In this document: positions 9,077 to 21,500 of the stretch, piece after piece | Position numbering within the stretch: position 1 is the stretch's first letter | How the letters are laid out: every line of letters starts with the position of its first letter | Source: Planctomyces sp. SH-PL62 | Lineage (GTDB): Bacteria; Planctomycetota; Planctomycetia; Planctomycetales; Planctomycetaceae | Direction: 5' to 3' | Length of the DNA stretch: 64,000 nucleotides | NCBI GenBank assembly: GCA_945893045.1 | Contig: CAMDEA010000003.1 | Span: 62,001 to 126,000 of the forward strand | The notes under the pieces: generated by a model | What the model saw: the letters and a program-made list of their open reading frames with translations, nothing else | Database searches by the model: none | Told to the model about the DNA's origin: nothing | Made by a program: the position numbers and the translations under genes

Positions 9077-10597
9077 TTACGACAGCTCTTCTTGCGGAGG
9101 CTCCGGCAGCCAGAATGAAGCGATGAACCCAGCCAAATAGACTCCGAAACCAACCGCCGCCGCCGTGTAAGCCAGTTTGAGCGGCGCATTCGCGATGTCG
9201 TCGGTCGCCGCCAACGTCGCCGTGACCCAGGCGAACGAAGTGCCGATCAACCGGCCTCCGATGTTGGCCGCGAAACTTTCGCCGGTGCCTCGCAGATGCA
9301 GCGGATACACGCGCGGCAGATAATTCCCCCAGAAACTGAACTGAGCCACGGTGACGAATCCCGCAAGGAACAATCCGATGTAGGTCAGCGTCAGACTGGT
9401 CGTCGCGAAATAGGCGAAGATGATCGGCATCAAAATCAAACCGGGGACTTGGAAGACTCGCAGTAACTTGCGCCGGCCGACGATCACCAGCGCCAACGCG
9501 GCCAGAGCAAATCGTCCCAGCAAGCCGCCGACCTCTTGGACTTTCGTGACACTCGAGGCGACCTCTTGCGTCACTCTTCCTTTCACCGGGCCTTCGATCT
9601 TTCCCTTCTCCGCGCCGAGGATTTTCATCCGCTCGGCTTCCGACTTGTCCTTGAGCTTGTCTTGCACTTCCGGAGAGGCCAGCCGCTTGGCCACTTTCTC
9701 TGCGATGGCCGGAGCTTCCAGCGCGACTTTGACTTTCTCTTTGGTTTCCGGCAAGCCGGGGATGATTCGTTGGATGTGCTGAATCGCTCCGAACGCGCCG
9801 CCGAAACTGCACGCGAACATGATCGTCGTGACGATCGTGGTCCGGCGCAGGTCCGGTGCAAACAGTTGAGCAATACTCGGCCGCTTGAGCGTTCCGGATT
9901 CTTTCTTCTGTGCCCAAACGGGCGACTCGGGCAAAAACGGGCGAATGCAGATCAACGGAATCGCCGGGATCACGCCTGACATCAACGTGTAGCGCCACGC
10001 GGCGTGGGCACTTTCATCCGTAATCACTCCGCCGAAGATCGCGTGGATCGCCGGCAGGTTTGAGCCATACGCCAGTGCCAACCCGTTGGCCACAGCGACG
10101 AGCAATCCACCGACCGATGAAAACGCCTGCGTGTAGCCGAGCACTTTCTCACGCTGATGCGGATCAGCGAAGAGCTCCGCCAACCACGCCACCGCCGCCA
10201 CGAACTCGACGCACACGCCGATGAAGACGAAGCAGCGAAACGTCAGCAGCATCCACACGCTGGTCGAGAACCCCGCCGCCAATGCCGCGAAGGCGTAAAT
10301 CAAAATCGACCACGTCAGCACACGCCGACGGCCCAGTCGATCGGTCAGATAACCGCCGACCAAACCAAACACGCCGCCCGCAATGGCCGGGATATAAAAC
10401 AGTCGGCCGACCCAAGTGTTGAACTCCGGCGAACCAGGCGCGGCTCCGATCAGTTCCTGCAACGCCGGACCAACGATCAACGGCAGCATCAGCAGTTCGT
10501 AGATATCAAACGCGAAACCGATCGAGGCGATGACGCAGATCAGCCATTGAGTCGAGGTCAGCTTGAACGAGGCGGGCGGGGCAGAGGCGTCCGACAT
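9077..10597 (-). CDS. MFS transporter (sugar/metabolite:H+ symporter-like) with a long charged central loop
   Basis: 506 aa, about 12 hydrophobic segments. GGYLTDRLGRRRVL (MFS motif A-like); ~100-aa charged segment after the central TM. Confidence 0.85.
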   Translation of the reverse strand: MSDASAPPASFKLTSTQWLICVIASIGFAFDIYELLMLPLIVGPALQELIGAAPGSPEFNTWVGRLFYIPAIAGGVFGLVGGYLTDRLGRRRVLTWSILIYAFAALAAGFSTSVWMLLTFRCFVFIGVCVEFVAAVAWLAELFADPHQREKVLGYTQAFSSVGGLLVAVANGLALAYGSNLPAIHAIFGGVITDESAHAAWRYTLMSGVIPAIPLICIRPFLPESPVWAQKKESGTLKRPSIAQLFAPDLRRTTIVTTIMFACSFGGAFGAIQHIQRIIPGLPETKEKVKVALEAPAIAEKVAKRLASPEVQDKLKDKSEAERMKILGAEKGKIEGPVKGRVTQEVASSVTKVQEVGGLLGRFALAALALVIVGRRKLLRVFQVPGLILMPIIFAYFATTSLTLTYIGLFLAGFVTVAQFSFWGNYLPRVYPLHLRGTGESFAANIGGRLIGTSFAWVTATLAATDDIANAPLKLAYTAAAVGFGVYLAGFIASFWLPEPPQEELS

Positions 10598-10698
10598 GAG
10601 GGTTCCTTGAGGTTGGAGTCATTGGGCGGGGCCGGGATTCTATCTGGGCTCCCGTCGATTCAAACCATCGGGCGACTCGGCCGCTGCGAATTTTCAGA

Positions 10699-10785
10699 AT
10701 GGAAAATGAGAAATGGAAAATGAGAAATGCAAAATGTCTGGCCATTCATTTTGCATATTTCATTCAACAGTTTTCATTTTTCATT
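10699..10785. repeat. AT-rich imperfect inverted repeat
   Basis: aatggaaaatgagaaatggaaaatgagaaatgcaaaatg ... cattttgcatatttcattcaacagttttcatttttcatt. Confidence 0.7.
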
Positions 10786-10832
10786 GTCCGAAACTGACTC
10801 GCCATCACCGCGCAACTTTTCGGCCAAAGCCC

Positions 10833-11411
10833 TTACCGGAATCCGCGGCGGCGCTTCTTCGTGTAGCGTTCCAGTGCCTCTTCGATGACTTTTGTCGAAG
10901 CTTCCGCAGGCTGGAACTGATCGACCTCCACCGACTTACCTTCAAGCTGCTTGTAGTCTTGAAAGAAGCGACGAACCATCGACAAGCGATGCACCGGCAG
11001 TTCACTCGCCTCTTGAAAGCTGGCGTATTCGGGATCGTCCATCGCGACGGCAATGACTTTGTGATCCTTCTTGCCGCTATCGACCATCGTCATCAGCCCA
11101 ATCGCTCGCGAACGAACCAGCGTCAGCGGTGCGACTGGCTCCTGGCACAGCACCAGCACATCGAGCGGGTCGTCATCCTCGGCCAGCGTCTGCGGGATGA
11201 AGCCGTAACTGGCCGGGTAATACACTGCCGAGTACAGAATGCGGTCGAGCTTCAGCAGCCCGGTCGCTTTGTCGAGTTCGTACTTCACGCTCGACCCCAT
11301 CGGGATTTCAATGACCGTGATGAATTCGCGCGGCAGGTGTTCGCCGGGCGTCACGTCGTGCCAACAGTGCATCTCTTCGTCTCCGATTCTAAGCCGCGGC
11401 AGCATCGCCAA
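10833..11411 (-). CDS. ppa: Inorganic pyrophosphatase
   Basis: 192 aa. IEIPMGSSVKYELDKATGLLKLDRILYSAVYYPASYGFIPQTLAEDDDPLDVLVL is the family I PPase signature. Confidence 0.95.
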   Translation of the reverse strand: MAMLPRLRIGDEEMHCWHDVTPGEHLPREFITVIEIPMGSSVKYELDKATGLLKLDRILYSAVYYPASYGFIPQTLAEDDDPLDVLVLCQEPVAPLTLVRSRAIGLMTMVDSGKKDHKVIAVAMDDPEYASFQEASELPVHRLSMVRRFFQDYKQLEGKSVEVDQFQPAEASTKVIEEALERYTKKRRRGFR

Positions 11412-11468
11412 CAGGAGGCGACTTGTAGTGCCTGCTTGCGCGCGACGAAAGTACCGTCAATCGTGGGT

Positions 11469-11567
11469 AAGGGGTCGTGCGTTCAAAATTCAAAATTGGC
11501 GGAAGGAATTCTGTGACCATGGGAAACGTGTCGTCCGCCAATTTTGAATTTTGAATGCACGACCCTT
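11469..11567. repeat. Inverted repeat (~34-nt arms) between divergent ppa and macro-domain genes
   Basis: aaggggtcgtgcgttcaaaattcaaaattggcgga ... tccgccaattttgaattttgaatgcacgaccctt. Confidence 0.92.
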
Positions 11568-11604
11568 CTCCGCCGACTCACTCTTTCCGAACGGAGCTTC
11601 TCTG

Positions 11605-12144
11605 ATGATCGTGCAATTCGGATCGTGCCGTATCGAACTCGTTCAGGGAGACATCACGTCGCAGCAAGTCGATGCGATCGTGAATGCGGCGAACTCGCGA
11701 TTGGCTGGTGGAGGAGGCGTGGACGGCGCGATTCATCGCGCCGCCGGACCGACGCTCATGGAAGAGACGCGCGTCAAATACCCAGAGGGATGCCCGACTG
11801 GCTCGGCCGTCGCGACATCGGCCGGACGATTAGCCGCGAAGTTTGTCTTTCACACCGTCGGTCCGATCTGGCGCGGCGGTGTCGCCGGCGAAGCGGACTT
11901 GCTGGCTTCGGCCTATCACCGCTGTCTGGAGTTGGCTGTCGAACATGCTTGCCGCAGCATCGCGTTCCCCGCGATCAGCACAGGAGTCTATGGCTATCCG
12001 ATGGACCTCGCCGCCGAACGGTCGTTGGCAACCGTGCGCAAATTCTTGCTGGAGCAACAGCATCCGGAACTCGTCCGCTTTGTCCTGTTTGACGGCGGCA
12101 GTTTCGGAGCATTCGCCCGCGCGCTGGAAGCGATGGCTGAGTAA
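11605..12144 (+). CDS. Macro domain protein (O-acetyl-ADP-ribose deacetylase-like)
   Basis: [38 protein letters not shown] and [18 protein letters not shown] are macro-domain signatures. ATG at 11605 is preferred because the longer ORF starts inside the inverted repeat. Confidence 0.93.
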   Translation: MIVQFGSCRIELVQGDITSQQVDAIVNAANSRLAGGGGVDGAIHRAAGPTLMEETRVKYPEGCPTGSAVATSAGRLAAKFVFHTVGPIWRGGVAGEADLLASAYHRCLELAVEHACRSIAFPAISTGVYGYPMDLAAERSLATVRKFLLEQQHPELVRFVLFDGGSFGAFARALEAMAE

Positions 12145-12319
12145 AGCTGGAACACTGCGGCTCGACGGCACGCTGGTCACTGAGCAGCCTGATTCGTTCG
12201 TCTCACCCGGCGTCCGACAACCGCTGGCCGTGGGCTTCAAAACCACCGAGATCGAACGGCTGATGCTGATTGAGGACGACTGAGACGGATTCCAAAATTA
12301 ACTGCGCCGTTCGGCCTTT

Positions 12320-12393
12320 GTAGCCCAGGCCCTTGTGGCCTGGTTGATGGCGAAAAAGCGTTGAATCGACCGACCCACAAGGGGTCGGGCTAC
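12320..12393. repeat. Compound palindromic element: two hairpins in inverted orientation, CTTGT loops
   Basis: gtagcccaggcccttgtggcctgg ... ccgacccacaaggggtcgggctac. Confidence 0.8.
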
Positions 12394-12539
12394 TCAATGG
12401 AAAGCGTATGAGACTGGCAAACAGCCACGCTGCTCGGTTCTACTCACCGGCCCCAAAGTTTGCCCGGTTCCAACTTTGGGCGCGTCAAGACAACAGCGCT
12501 ACCAAGCCAGAAACATTCCCCAGTCATTGTTTCTGAAAT

Positions 12540-15500
12540 GTGAAAGGTCCACTTATGCTGTGCTCGCTCTGGTCGCGATGGCTTAAGCAACCCCGCAGTG
12601 CTCGTTGTTTTCGGCCGTGGAGAGGTTTGGGACAAAGGAATCTCCAGGCCACGGTCTGTCGCTCAATTCCGCGGGAAGTTTCGTCAACCGCGGAATGGCT
12701 GGAAGTTCGCGCCCTGCTGTCCTCGGCCGGCGATTTGGATACCGCGTTCGACTCCGACGGCAAGCTCCTGACGGATATTGGCGGAACACAAGATGTGGCC
12801 TCGGATGTGGCCATCCAGGCGGATGGCAAGATCGTCGTGGTCGGCACCGGAGGTGGCAGCGGCCCGTCGAACACCGATTTTGTACTCGCCCGTTACCTTT
12901 CGGACGGATCGCTAGACACCACGTTCAACGGCAATGGCAAGGTCGATACGGGCTTCGTCAATGCCAACAACGAGGTCGGCCGCGCGTTGGTGATTCAGAA
13001 TGACGGCAAGCTCGTTGTCGCCGGATCGACTGACTCGTTGATCGCCGTGCTCAGATACAACGCGAACGGCAGTCTGGACACCAGCTTCTCAGACGACGGA
13101 ATCAATGTCAGCTTTTCCGGGATTGCGACCGACGTCGCTCTTCAGAGCGACGGGAAGATCATCGCCGCTGGCGTGAACGGCAACAGCTTCGTCGTCGTGC
13201 GATATTTGTCCGATGGCACTCTCGACACCAGCTTCGACAGTGATGGGCGCGCAGAAGTGGCGATGGGGTCGATCGTGGAAGCAGTCGTTGGTGTGGCGAT
13301 CCAAGCGGACGGCAAGATCGTGGTGGCCGGGAACTCCAATGAAGACTTTGCGGTCATTCGACTCAACAGCGACGGCAGCTTGGACACCAGTTTTGATAAC
13401 GATGGAATCGCGATCGTTTCGAACGGGGGCACCGAACGAGCACGTAGTGTCTTGATTCAGCCGGACGGAAAAATTGTCGTCACCGGTTCGGCCACCGTCG
13501 GAGGGAGTGGCGTTGACTTCGCCGCCGTGCGATTCCAAACCGATGGGAGCTTAGACACCGGATTCAATTCGGTCGGCATCGCGACAACGGCGATCAGCAG
13601 CCTGAACGATGAGTCCTACGCCGTTGCTCTGCAGCCCAATGGCCAGATCGTCGCAGTGGGCTACGCCTTTGATGCGACCAGAATCGGAGTGGTGCGCTAC
13701 AACGCGAACGGCAGCTTGGACGCGAGCTTTAATAACGACGGCATCCAGACCACAGAATTCATTGCCGGCGACCATCGCGCGTTCGGGGTCGCGATCCAAC
13801 CCGATGGCAAAATCGTCGTGGTGGGTTCCAACTTCGCCGATTTTGCTGTCGCACGTTATCTCGGCGATCAATCGGACTATGGCGACGCGCCGGCACCGTA
13901 TCCCACGACGCTTTCCGTGAACGGAGCGCGACACGTGGCGAACGGTCCAACCCTCGGCAGTCAGCGCGACTCGGAAGCAGACGGGCAGCCGAACGCGACT
14001 GCGACGGGAGATGACGCCGCTGGTACGCCGGATGATGAGGACGGTGTGACGTTCTTTTCATCACTTCTCGCCTCGCCGTTATCCAGCACGACGGCCGTTT
14101 TGAACGCGAATCTTCAGAATGCGGTGAGTGCGAAACTCGACGCCTGGATGGACTTCAATCAAGACGGCGACTGGGGCGACGACGAAGAACAGATTTTCGT
14201 CGATCGGACCATCACCAACGGTTCGAATGCCATCACTTTTGCGATTCCAGCCGGAGCTCTGCCTGGGACCACGTTTGCACGATTCCGTGTGAGCACGTCA
14301 GGTGGATTGGCACCCACGGGTTTGGCGAATGACGGTGAGGTCGAAGACTATCGAGTCACGATACTGCCGTTTCCCACGGCGGGCTCTCCACGATTGTTTG
14401 GCACCGACAATTTCGCCAACGGTCAGATCCATGTGTACGACACCGCAACGAGAACGCAAACCGCCAGCTTCGCCAACGCGATTTCATTGGGGATCCATGA
14501 GATTGCGTTCGACCCAGTGGGACGACTGTTGTTTGCGACTGAAGAACGAACTTCGGGAAACATCGACATCTACGACACAGTGGCACAGGTTCTTGTGGGC
14601 AGTTTCCCAACAGGACTTGGCTTCGCCGCCCAAGAATTAGCCTTCGATCCATTGGGGCGTCTGCTCTACGCGACAGATAACCGAGGCCTCGGTGACATTA
14701 CGATCTTCGACACTGTCACTCAATCACAGGTCGGCACTTTACTCACCAGCAGTTTGTTCGGGAGTATTGATATCGCCTACGACCCAGTCGGGCAATTCTT
14801 GTATTCGGCACAAAACCGAACCAACGGCGATATCGACATTTTTGACACCGTCACACGCACACGAGTTGGAGGCTTTGCAACCGGTAGTGGTTCTGGAATT
14901 GGCGAACTTGCCTACGACCCAGTCGGGCATTTGCTCTATGGGTCCGAGTCCAGGACCAATGCCAACATCAATGTCTATGACACGCTGACCCAAACTCTTG
15001 TCGGAAGCATTGCCAGCGGAATCGGCTCGTCAATTCAGGAACTCGCTTACGACTCCGCCGCACATTTGCTTTACGCTTCCGATAGTCTCAGCAATGGCAG
15101 CGTGTTCGTTTACAACACAGTCACGCGCGCGTTAATTGCGAGTTTCAGCACAGGTTTTTCTGGCTCGCTCCCCGGCCTGGAGATTGTGGGCTCCAGCGCA
15201 TCATTCGATTTTGGCGACGCGCCCGACACGGGATCGGGCACAGGAAGCGGCAACTACAACACACTCTTCGCAGACAACGGTCCGAGCCACACGATTGTGG
15301 CGGGACTATTCATCGGGGCGCACGTCGATGGAGACATCGGCGTGCTGCAGAACACTACGTCGAATGCGGACGACGTGAATGGGGCGCTGCCCGACGATGA
15401 GGACGGGCTGAATAGTCCGCTGGCCGATTTGACGCTGACAATTGGCGCGGCACCGACGGTGAACGTGATCGTCACCAATACGACCGGCTCGGCCGCCACG

Positions 15501-18500
15501 CTCTACGGCTGGATCGACTACAACGCTAACGGCGTGTTCGACAACGCCGCCGAACGCGCGTCGGTGACGGTGCCGAGCGGCTCCAGCAATGTCCTCACGA
15601 CATTGACGTTTCCCGTGGTGCCAGGTGGTTTCATCGGGACGACCTACGCGCGATTCCGCTTGAGTACCGACGCGGCGGCGGCCAATTCCACCGGCGCGGC
15701 CAGCAACGGCGAAGTGGAAGACTACGTCGCCACGATCACCAAGCCGGGTGACGGCACGGTGGCGAGCACGTTGAAGATCGCCAACGACCTGAATGGCGGA
15801 CCGATGCTCGCGAATGATGACCGCTTCGCGACTGTAGCGGCATTGGGCGATCTCGACGGTGATGGCGTCGTCGATTTGGCTGTCGGAGCGCAGAAGGATG
15901 ATACCAGCGGCAACGATACCGGTGCGGTCTATGTGTTGTTCATGAATTCAAACGGCACGGTGAAGAGCCGCACGAAAATCGCCAACAACACGAACGGCGG
16001 GCCGGCCCTGTCGAACTACGACTTTTTCGGAAAGTCCGTGGCGGCGCTGGGTGACCTCGATGGCGACGGTGTGACCGATCTGGCCGTGGGCGCGAACACC
16101 GGCGGGAACGACCAAGGCAAAGTTTATGTGCTGTTCCTGAACACAAATGGAACGGTGAAGAGCAGCACGGTCATCGCCAGCGGAGTCGGTGGCGGTCCCA
16201 CCTTGGCAAACGCGGACAACTTTGGCGCGTCGGTCTCATCGCTGGGTGATTTGGACGGCGACGGCGTGACGGATTTGGCGGTTGGGGCCTATCGCGATGA
16301 CACGGGAGGCACGAATCGTGGTGCCGTGTATGTGTTATTCATGAACTCCAATGGCACCGCGAAAAGCTTTACCAAGATCGCCAGCAGTCTGAATGGTGGA
16401 CCGAGCCTTTCGAACGAGGACCACTTTTTTGCCGTGGCCGCGCTGGGCGACCTGGACGGTGACGGCGTGACCGAATTGGCCGTCGGAGCCAGTGACGATG
16501 ACACCGTGGGAACGGATCGCGGCGCGGTCTATGTGTTGCGATTGAACACGGACGGCACGGTCAAAGGATTCCGGAAGATCACCAGCGGCATCAACGGCGG
16601 ACCCGCGCTCAACACAGGGGATCAGTTCGGCCGATCCGTCGCGTCTTTGGGCGACCTGGACGGCGATGGCGTGACCGATCTGGTCGTCGGAGCCATCGAC
16701 AACAACATCGGGGGTACGCGCCAGCGCGGCGAGGTCTTCGTGCTGTTGATGAACGCCGATGGCACGGCTCGGAGCAGCATCAAGATCGCCAGCGAGACAA
16801 ACGGCGGGCCGTCGCTCGACCAATTTGTCGGGTTCGGCGATGGGGTGACGGCGCTGGGAGACTTGAACGGAGACGGCGTCACCGACCTCGCCGTGGGAGT
16901 GCAAGGCGATGATACCGGGGGAGAACAACGTGGTGCCGTGTACGTGTTGTTTGTGAACCCGTTCAATGATTTTGGTGATGCGCCGGCTCCGTATCCGACA
17001 ACGACGGCCGCCAATGGAGCGCGACATGCCGCCATCGGTCCGACGCTCGGCAGCATCCGCGACCGCAACAACGACGGCACGGCATCGGCCAGCGCGGATG
17101 CCGACGACGCGATCACTCCCGGAATGATTTACTTTGTGGCGCGCAATGACGGCACGATTAAACGGGCTGCACTGGATGGCTCGAATGCGACCGTCGTGGT
17201 TTCGGGATTGGATAACCCCCGCGACGTCGAAGTCGATGTGGCCAACGAGAAAATTTACTGGTCGAGCGGCGATGGCTCCGTTGATCGCATCTGGCGCGCG
17301 AACCTCGACGGATCGGGCATTGAATCGGTGGTCGGCACCGGACCTCACGACAGCCTGCGGCAGATTTTCTTGGACGCGGCGAACGGCGTCATCTACTTCG
17401 GCAACCGATTCGATTCCGGGACGCTTTACCGAGTGAACACGGACGGCTCCGGGTTACAGACGTTGTTCACGGGCAGCGGCAACTATTGGGATATCGCCGT
17501 GGACGCTGCCGCCGGGAAGGTTTATTGGACCGACGTGACGGGCAACACCGTGTCCCGCGCCAATCTGGATGGGTCCAACCGGCAGAACCTTTTCACGAAT
17601 TCGTCCTCGGCCGGAATGGCGCTTGATTTGGCATCGGGCAGTCTGTTTGTGGGTCGCAATGGCGACATTGTGCGTGCCAACTTGGACGGTTCGTCGCCGA
17701 CGGTCATTCTGCCGGGATTCGAGGCTGCGGATATCGCGCTCAATTCGTCGGAAGGGAAACTCTATTATTCGACCGACCTCTCCAATCTCGCTCGCAGCAA
17801 TCTCGATGGCAGCCAGTTGCAGACGTTTGCGTCCGGAGTCAGCGGTCTCGAAGGAATCGGTGTCGTTCCCATCGTGCCGGATGACGAGGACGGCGTGACG
17901 TTCGGAACGATTCGCGTCGGTCAGCTTGGCACCACGGTGACGGTCACCGTCGCGAATGCTCCCGATGGCGCGAAGCTGGATGCGTGGATCGACTTCAACG
18001 GCGACGGCAGTTGGGGCGGAGCGGACGAGCAAATCGCCGAGAGCCTGGCGGTCGTCAATGGGAACAACACGATCACGTTCAACGTGCCCAGCGGAGCGGA
18101 CGACGGGACGACTTATGCTCGGTTCCGGTTGAGTACGACGGGGAACTTGGGGCCAAAAGGCGCGGCGGCGGATGGCGAGATCGAGGACTACCTCGTCACG
18201 ATTGCCAGTCCGATCCCCGCCAGCGGTGAGTTTGCCGAACAGTTCACAATCTTGGCGAGCGCGCGGCAGACGGTCTCGGTAATCGCCGCTGACGTAGATG
18301 GCGATGGAGACTTGGATGTTCTGTCGGCCTCGGTCAACAACGGCGAGATCGCTTGGTACGAGAACGACGGGACACCGTTCAACGCGGGCTGGGAGGTTCA
18401 TTCCATCACGACGGTGGCCGATCAGGCGCGGCGGGTATTCGTGGCTGATCTCGACGGTGATGGCGATCTCGACGTTCTGTCGGCGGCATCGCAGGTCAAC

Positions 18501-21500
18501 AGCCAGATTGTCTGGTACGAGAACGACGGCACTCCCGACACCGGCCCGTGGACCGCGCGGACGATCAGCACGACTGCGGGACAATTCGGCTCGGTCGTGG
18601 TTGGCGATGTGGATGGCGATGGAGATTTCGACGCCGTGTCGGCCGGGTATTCGGCGAATTCGATTTTCTGGTACGAGAATGACGGATCGCCGCTGAATGG
18701 CGGCTGGACGGAACGAGTCATCGCGACCGGAATCGACGGAGCCTGGATGGCCGTGGTCGCCGATGTGGATGGAGACGGTGATCTCGACGCGGTCTCGGCC
18801 TCTTGGAACGACGATACGGTGGCGTGGTTCGAGAACGATGGAACGCCGGCCAACGGAGGTTGGACCACCCGCGTCATCACGACGGGGGCGGATCGCGCCT
18901 TCTCCGTGGCCGTGGCCGATCTGGACGGCGACGGCGATCAGGATGTCGTCTCCACTTCCACGAATGATGACGAGGTGGCGTGGTTCGAGAACGATGGATC
19001 GCCGTCCAATGGCGGCTGGACTACGCGGATCATCGCCACCGAACGCGATTCGCCCACCAGCGTGGTCGCCGCCGATATCGATGGCGACGGTGCCGTGGAT
19101 TTGGCCGTGTCTTCCTACGGAGATGGAACGATCTCCTGGATTCGGAACGACGGCACTCCGAGCGACGGCGGCTGGTCGCTGCGCACGATCAGCACTGCGG
19201 CGGCCGGTGCCACATCGGTCTTCGTCGCCGACATGGATGGCGACGGCGATGGCGATGTGCTGAGTTCGTCCGTGACCGACGACAAAGTGGCGATTTATGA
19301 ACATCTGGATTCTGACTACGGCGACGCGCCGGATGCCGCCGCCGGAACCGGGACCGGCAATTACCAATCACGATCCGCCGACAACGGACCAAGTCACCGT
19401 TTTGGTGCCAACCTCAGATTGGGAGCCAGCGTCGATTACGACAGCGGAGCACTCCAAAATGCCGCCGCGAATGCCGACGACGCGAATGGCGAACAATCCG
19501 ATGACGAAGATGGACTCAGTAATCCGCTCGCCGATTTGACGCTGACGATTGGCTCGCAGCCAACCGTGAATGTGTTCGTCACCAACACGACCGGCTCGGC
19601 CGCCACGCTCTACGGCTGGATCGACTACAACGCCAACGGTGTGTTCGACAATGTGACCGAACGCACGTCCGTCACCGTGCCGAACGGGATGAACGGTGGC
19701 ATCGTGACACTGACGTTCCCGGCCGTGCCAGCAGGTTTCACCGGCACGACCTACGCTCGATTTCGCCTGAGCACCGACTCGGCGGCGGCTAATCCCACTG
19801 GTTCAGCATTGAATGGCGAAGTGGAAGACTACGCGGCGACAATCACCAAGCCGAGTGACGGCACGGTCTCCAGCAGTGTCAAGATTGCGCATCAACTTGG
19901 CAGCACATTGAGTCTCGCGGACACCGATTTCTTTGGTTATGCCATCGAGTCAATCGGGGATTTGGACAACGACGGCGTGATCGATCTGGCTGTTGGGGTG
20001 CCGCATGATGACACCGGGGGAAACAATCAAGGAGCCGTGTATCTGCTATTCATGAAAGTCGATGGCAGCGTCAAGAGCTTCACGAAGATTGCCAGCGGCA
20101 CGAGTGGTGTGCCAACGTTTCAGAATGATAAACAGTTTGGTAGCTCGGTTGCGGCAATCGGCGACTTGGACGGCGATGGCGTGACCGAACTGGCTGTCGG
20201 GGTGATCGATAATCCGGGCGTTGTGTGTGTCCTGTTCCTAAGAACCGATGGAACGGTCAAGAACTCAACAACGATCGGCAGCCTCACCAACGGCGGTCCC
20301 TCGCTTTTAACCGGCGATGCGTTTGGAAGCGCTGTCGCCTCACTCGGTGATTTGGATGGTGACGGCGTCCCGGATTTAGCGGTCGGAGCCTCTGGAGATG
20401 ACATTGGAGGCAGCTATTCCGGCGCAATGTACGTATTGCTGATGAAGTCCGATGGCACCGCGAAGACCAGCGTCAAGATCGCTGCCGGAACACCGAATGC
20501 GCCGCCGCTCACCGGCAACATTGGCTTCGGCGATTCCATTGCCGCTTTGGGCGACTTGAACGGCGACGGCGTCACCGAAATCGCGGTCGCAGCCCCTGGC
20601 GATGACACCGGCGGACACGATCGCGGTGCGGTGTATGTGTTGTTCCTGAACCGTGACGGCTCCTTGCAGAGCGGTTCCCAGAAGATCGCCAGTGGCGAAG
20701 GCGGGGCACCGACGATCGACGACGAAGACCAATTCGGCACCTCACTGGAGTCATTAGGAGACTTGAATGGCGATGGTGTCGCTGATCTGGCGGTCGGAGC
20801 GATCGAACAAGACGGCAACGGTGGCGGTTCCGTGCATGTGCTGTTTCTGAACTCGGATGGCACCGTCAACAGCAGCAAGAAGATCGCGAGCGGCATCGGT
20901 GGTGGCCCGACGCTCGCCAACGGTGATTACTTCGGCAAGGCGATTGCGTCGCTGGGAGATTTGAATGGCGATGGAGTGATTGATTTGGCGGTCGGTTCGC
21001 AACTCGCCGACGAGGGCGGAACGGACCGCGGTTCCGTGCATGTGCTGTTTCTGAATCCAGTCAACCGCGCTCCGGCCATCACGTCATCGGCGACAGCCAG
21101 CGTCGCGGAGAACACGACCAGCGTCTTGACGGTCACGGCAACGGATGCCGACCTGCCGGCTCAAACTTTGAGCTTCTCGATCGTCGGTGGAGCGGATCAG
21201 AGCAAATTCGACATCACCAGCGGCGGAGTGTTGACGTTCCAATCGGCTCCAGACTTCGAGAACCCGACCGATGCCGGAACCGATCCACCGAACCCTGACA
21301 ACCTCTACGAAGTCACCGTCCAAGTCAGCGACGGCAACGGCGGAGCGGCCACGCAGTCGATCACCATCACCGTCACGGACGTGAACGACGTGACGCCGGT
21401 GGTGACGACGAATCAGAGCTTCAGCGTGGCGGAGAACAGCGCAGCCACGACAGCGGTGGGAACGGTGCTGGCGACAGACGGTGACATGACCGCGACGACG

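Noticed and set aside
17454-19367. 637-aa minus-strand ORF
   Set aside because: Antisense shadow of the FG-GAP/YWTD region of the giant gene; Arg-rich with no recognisable domain.
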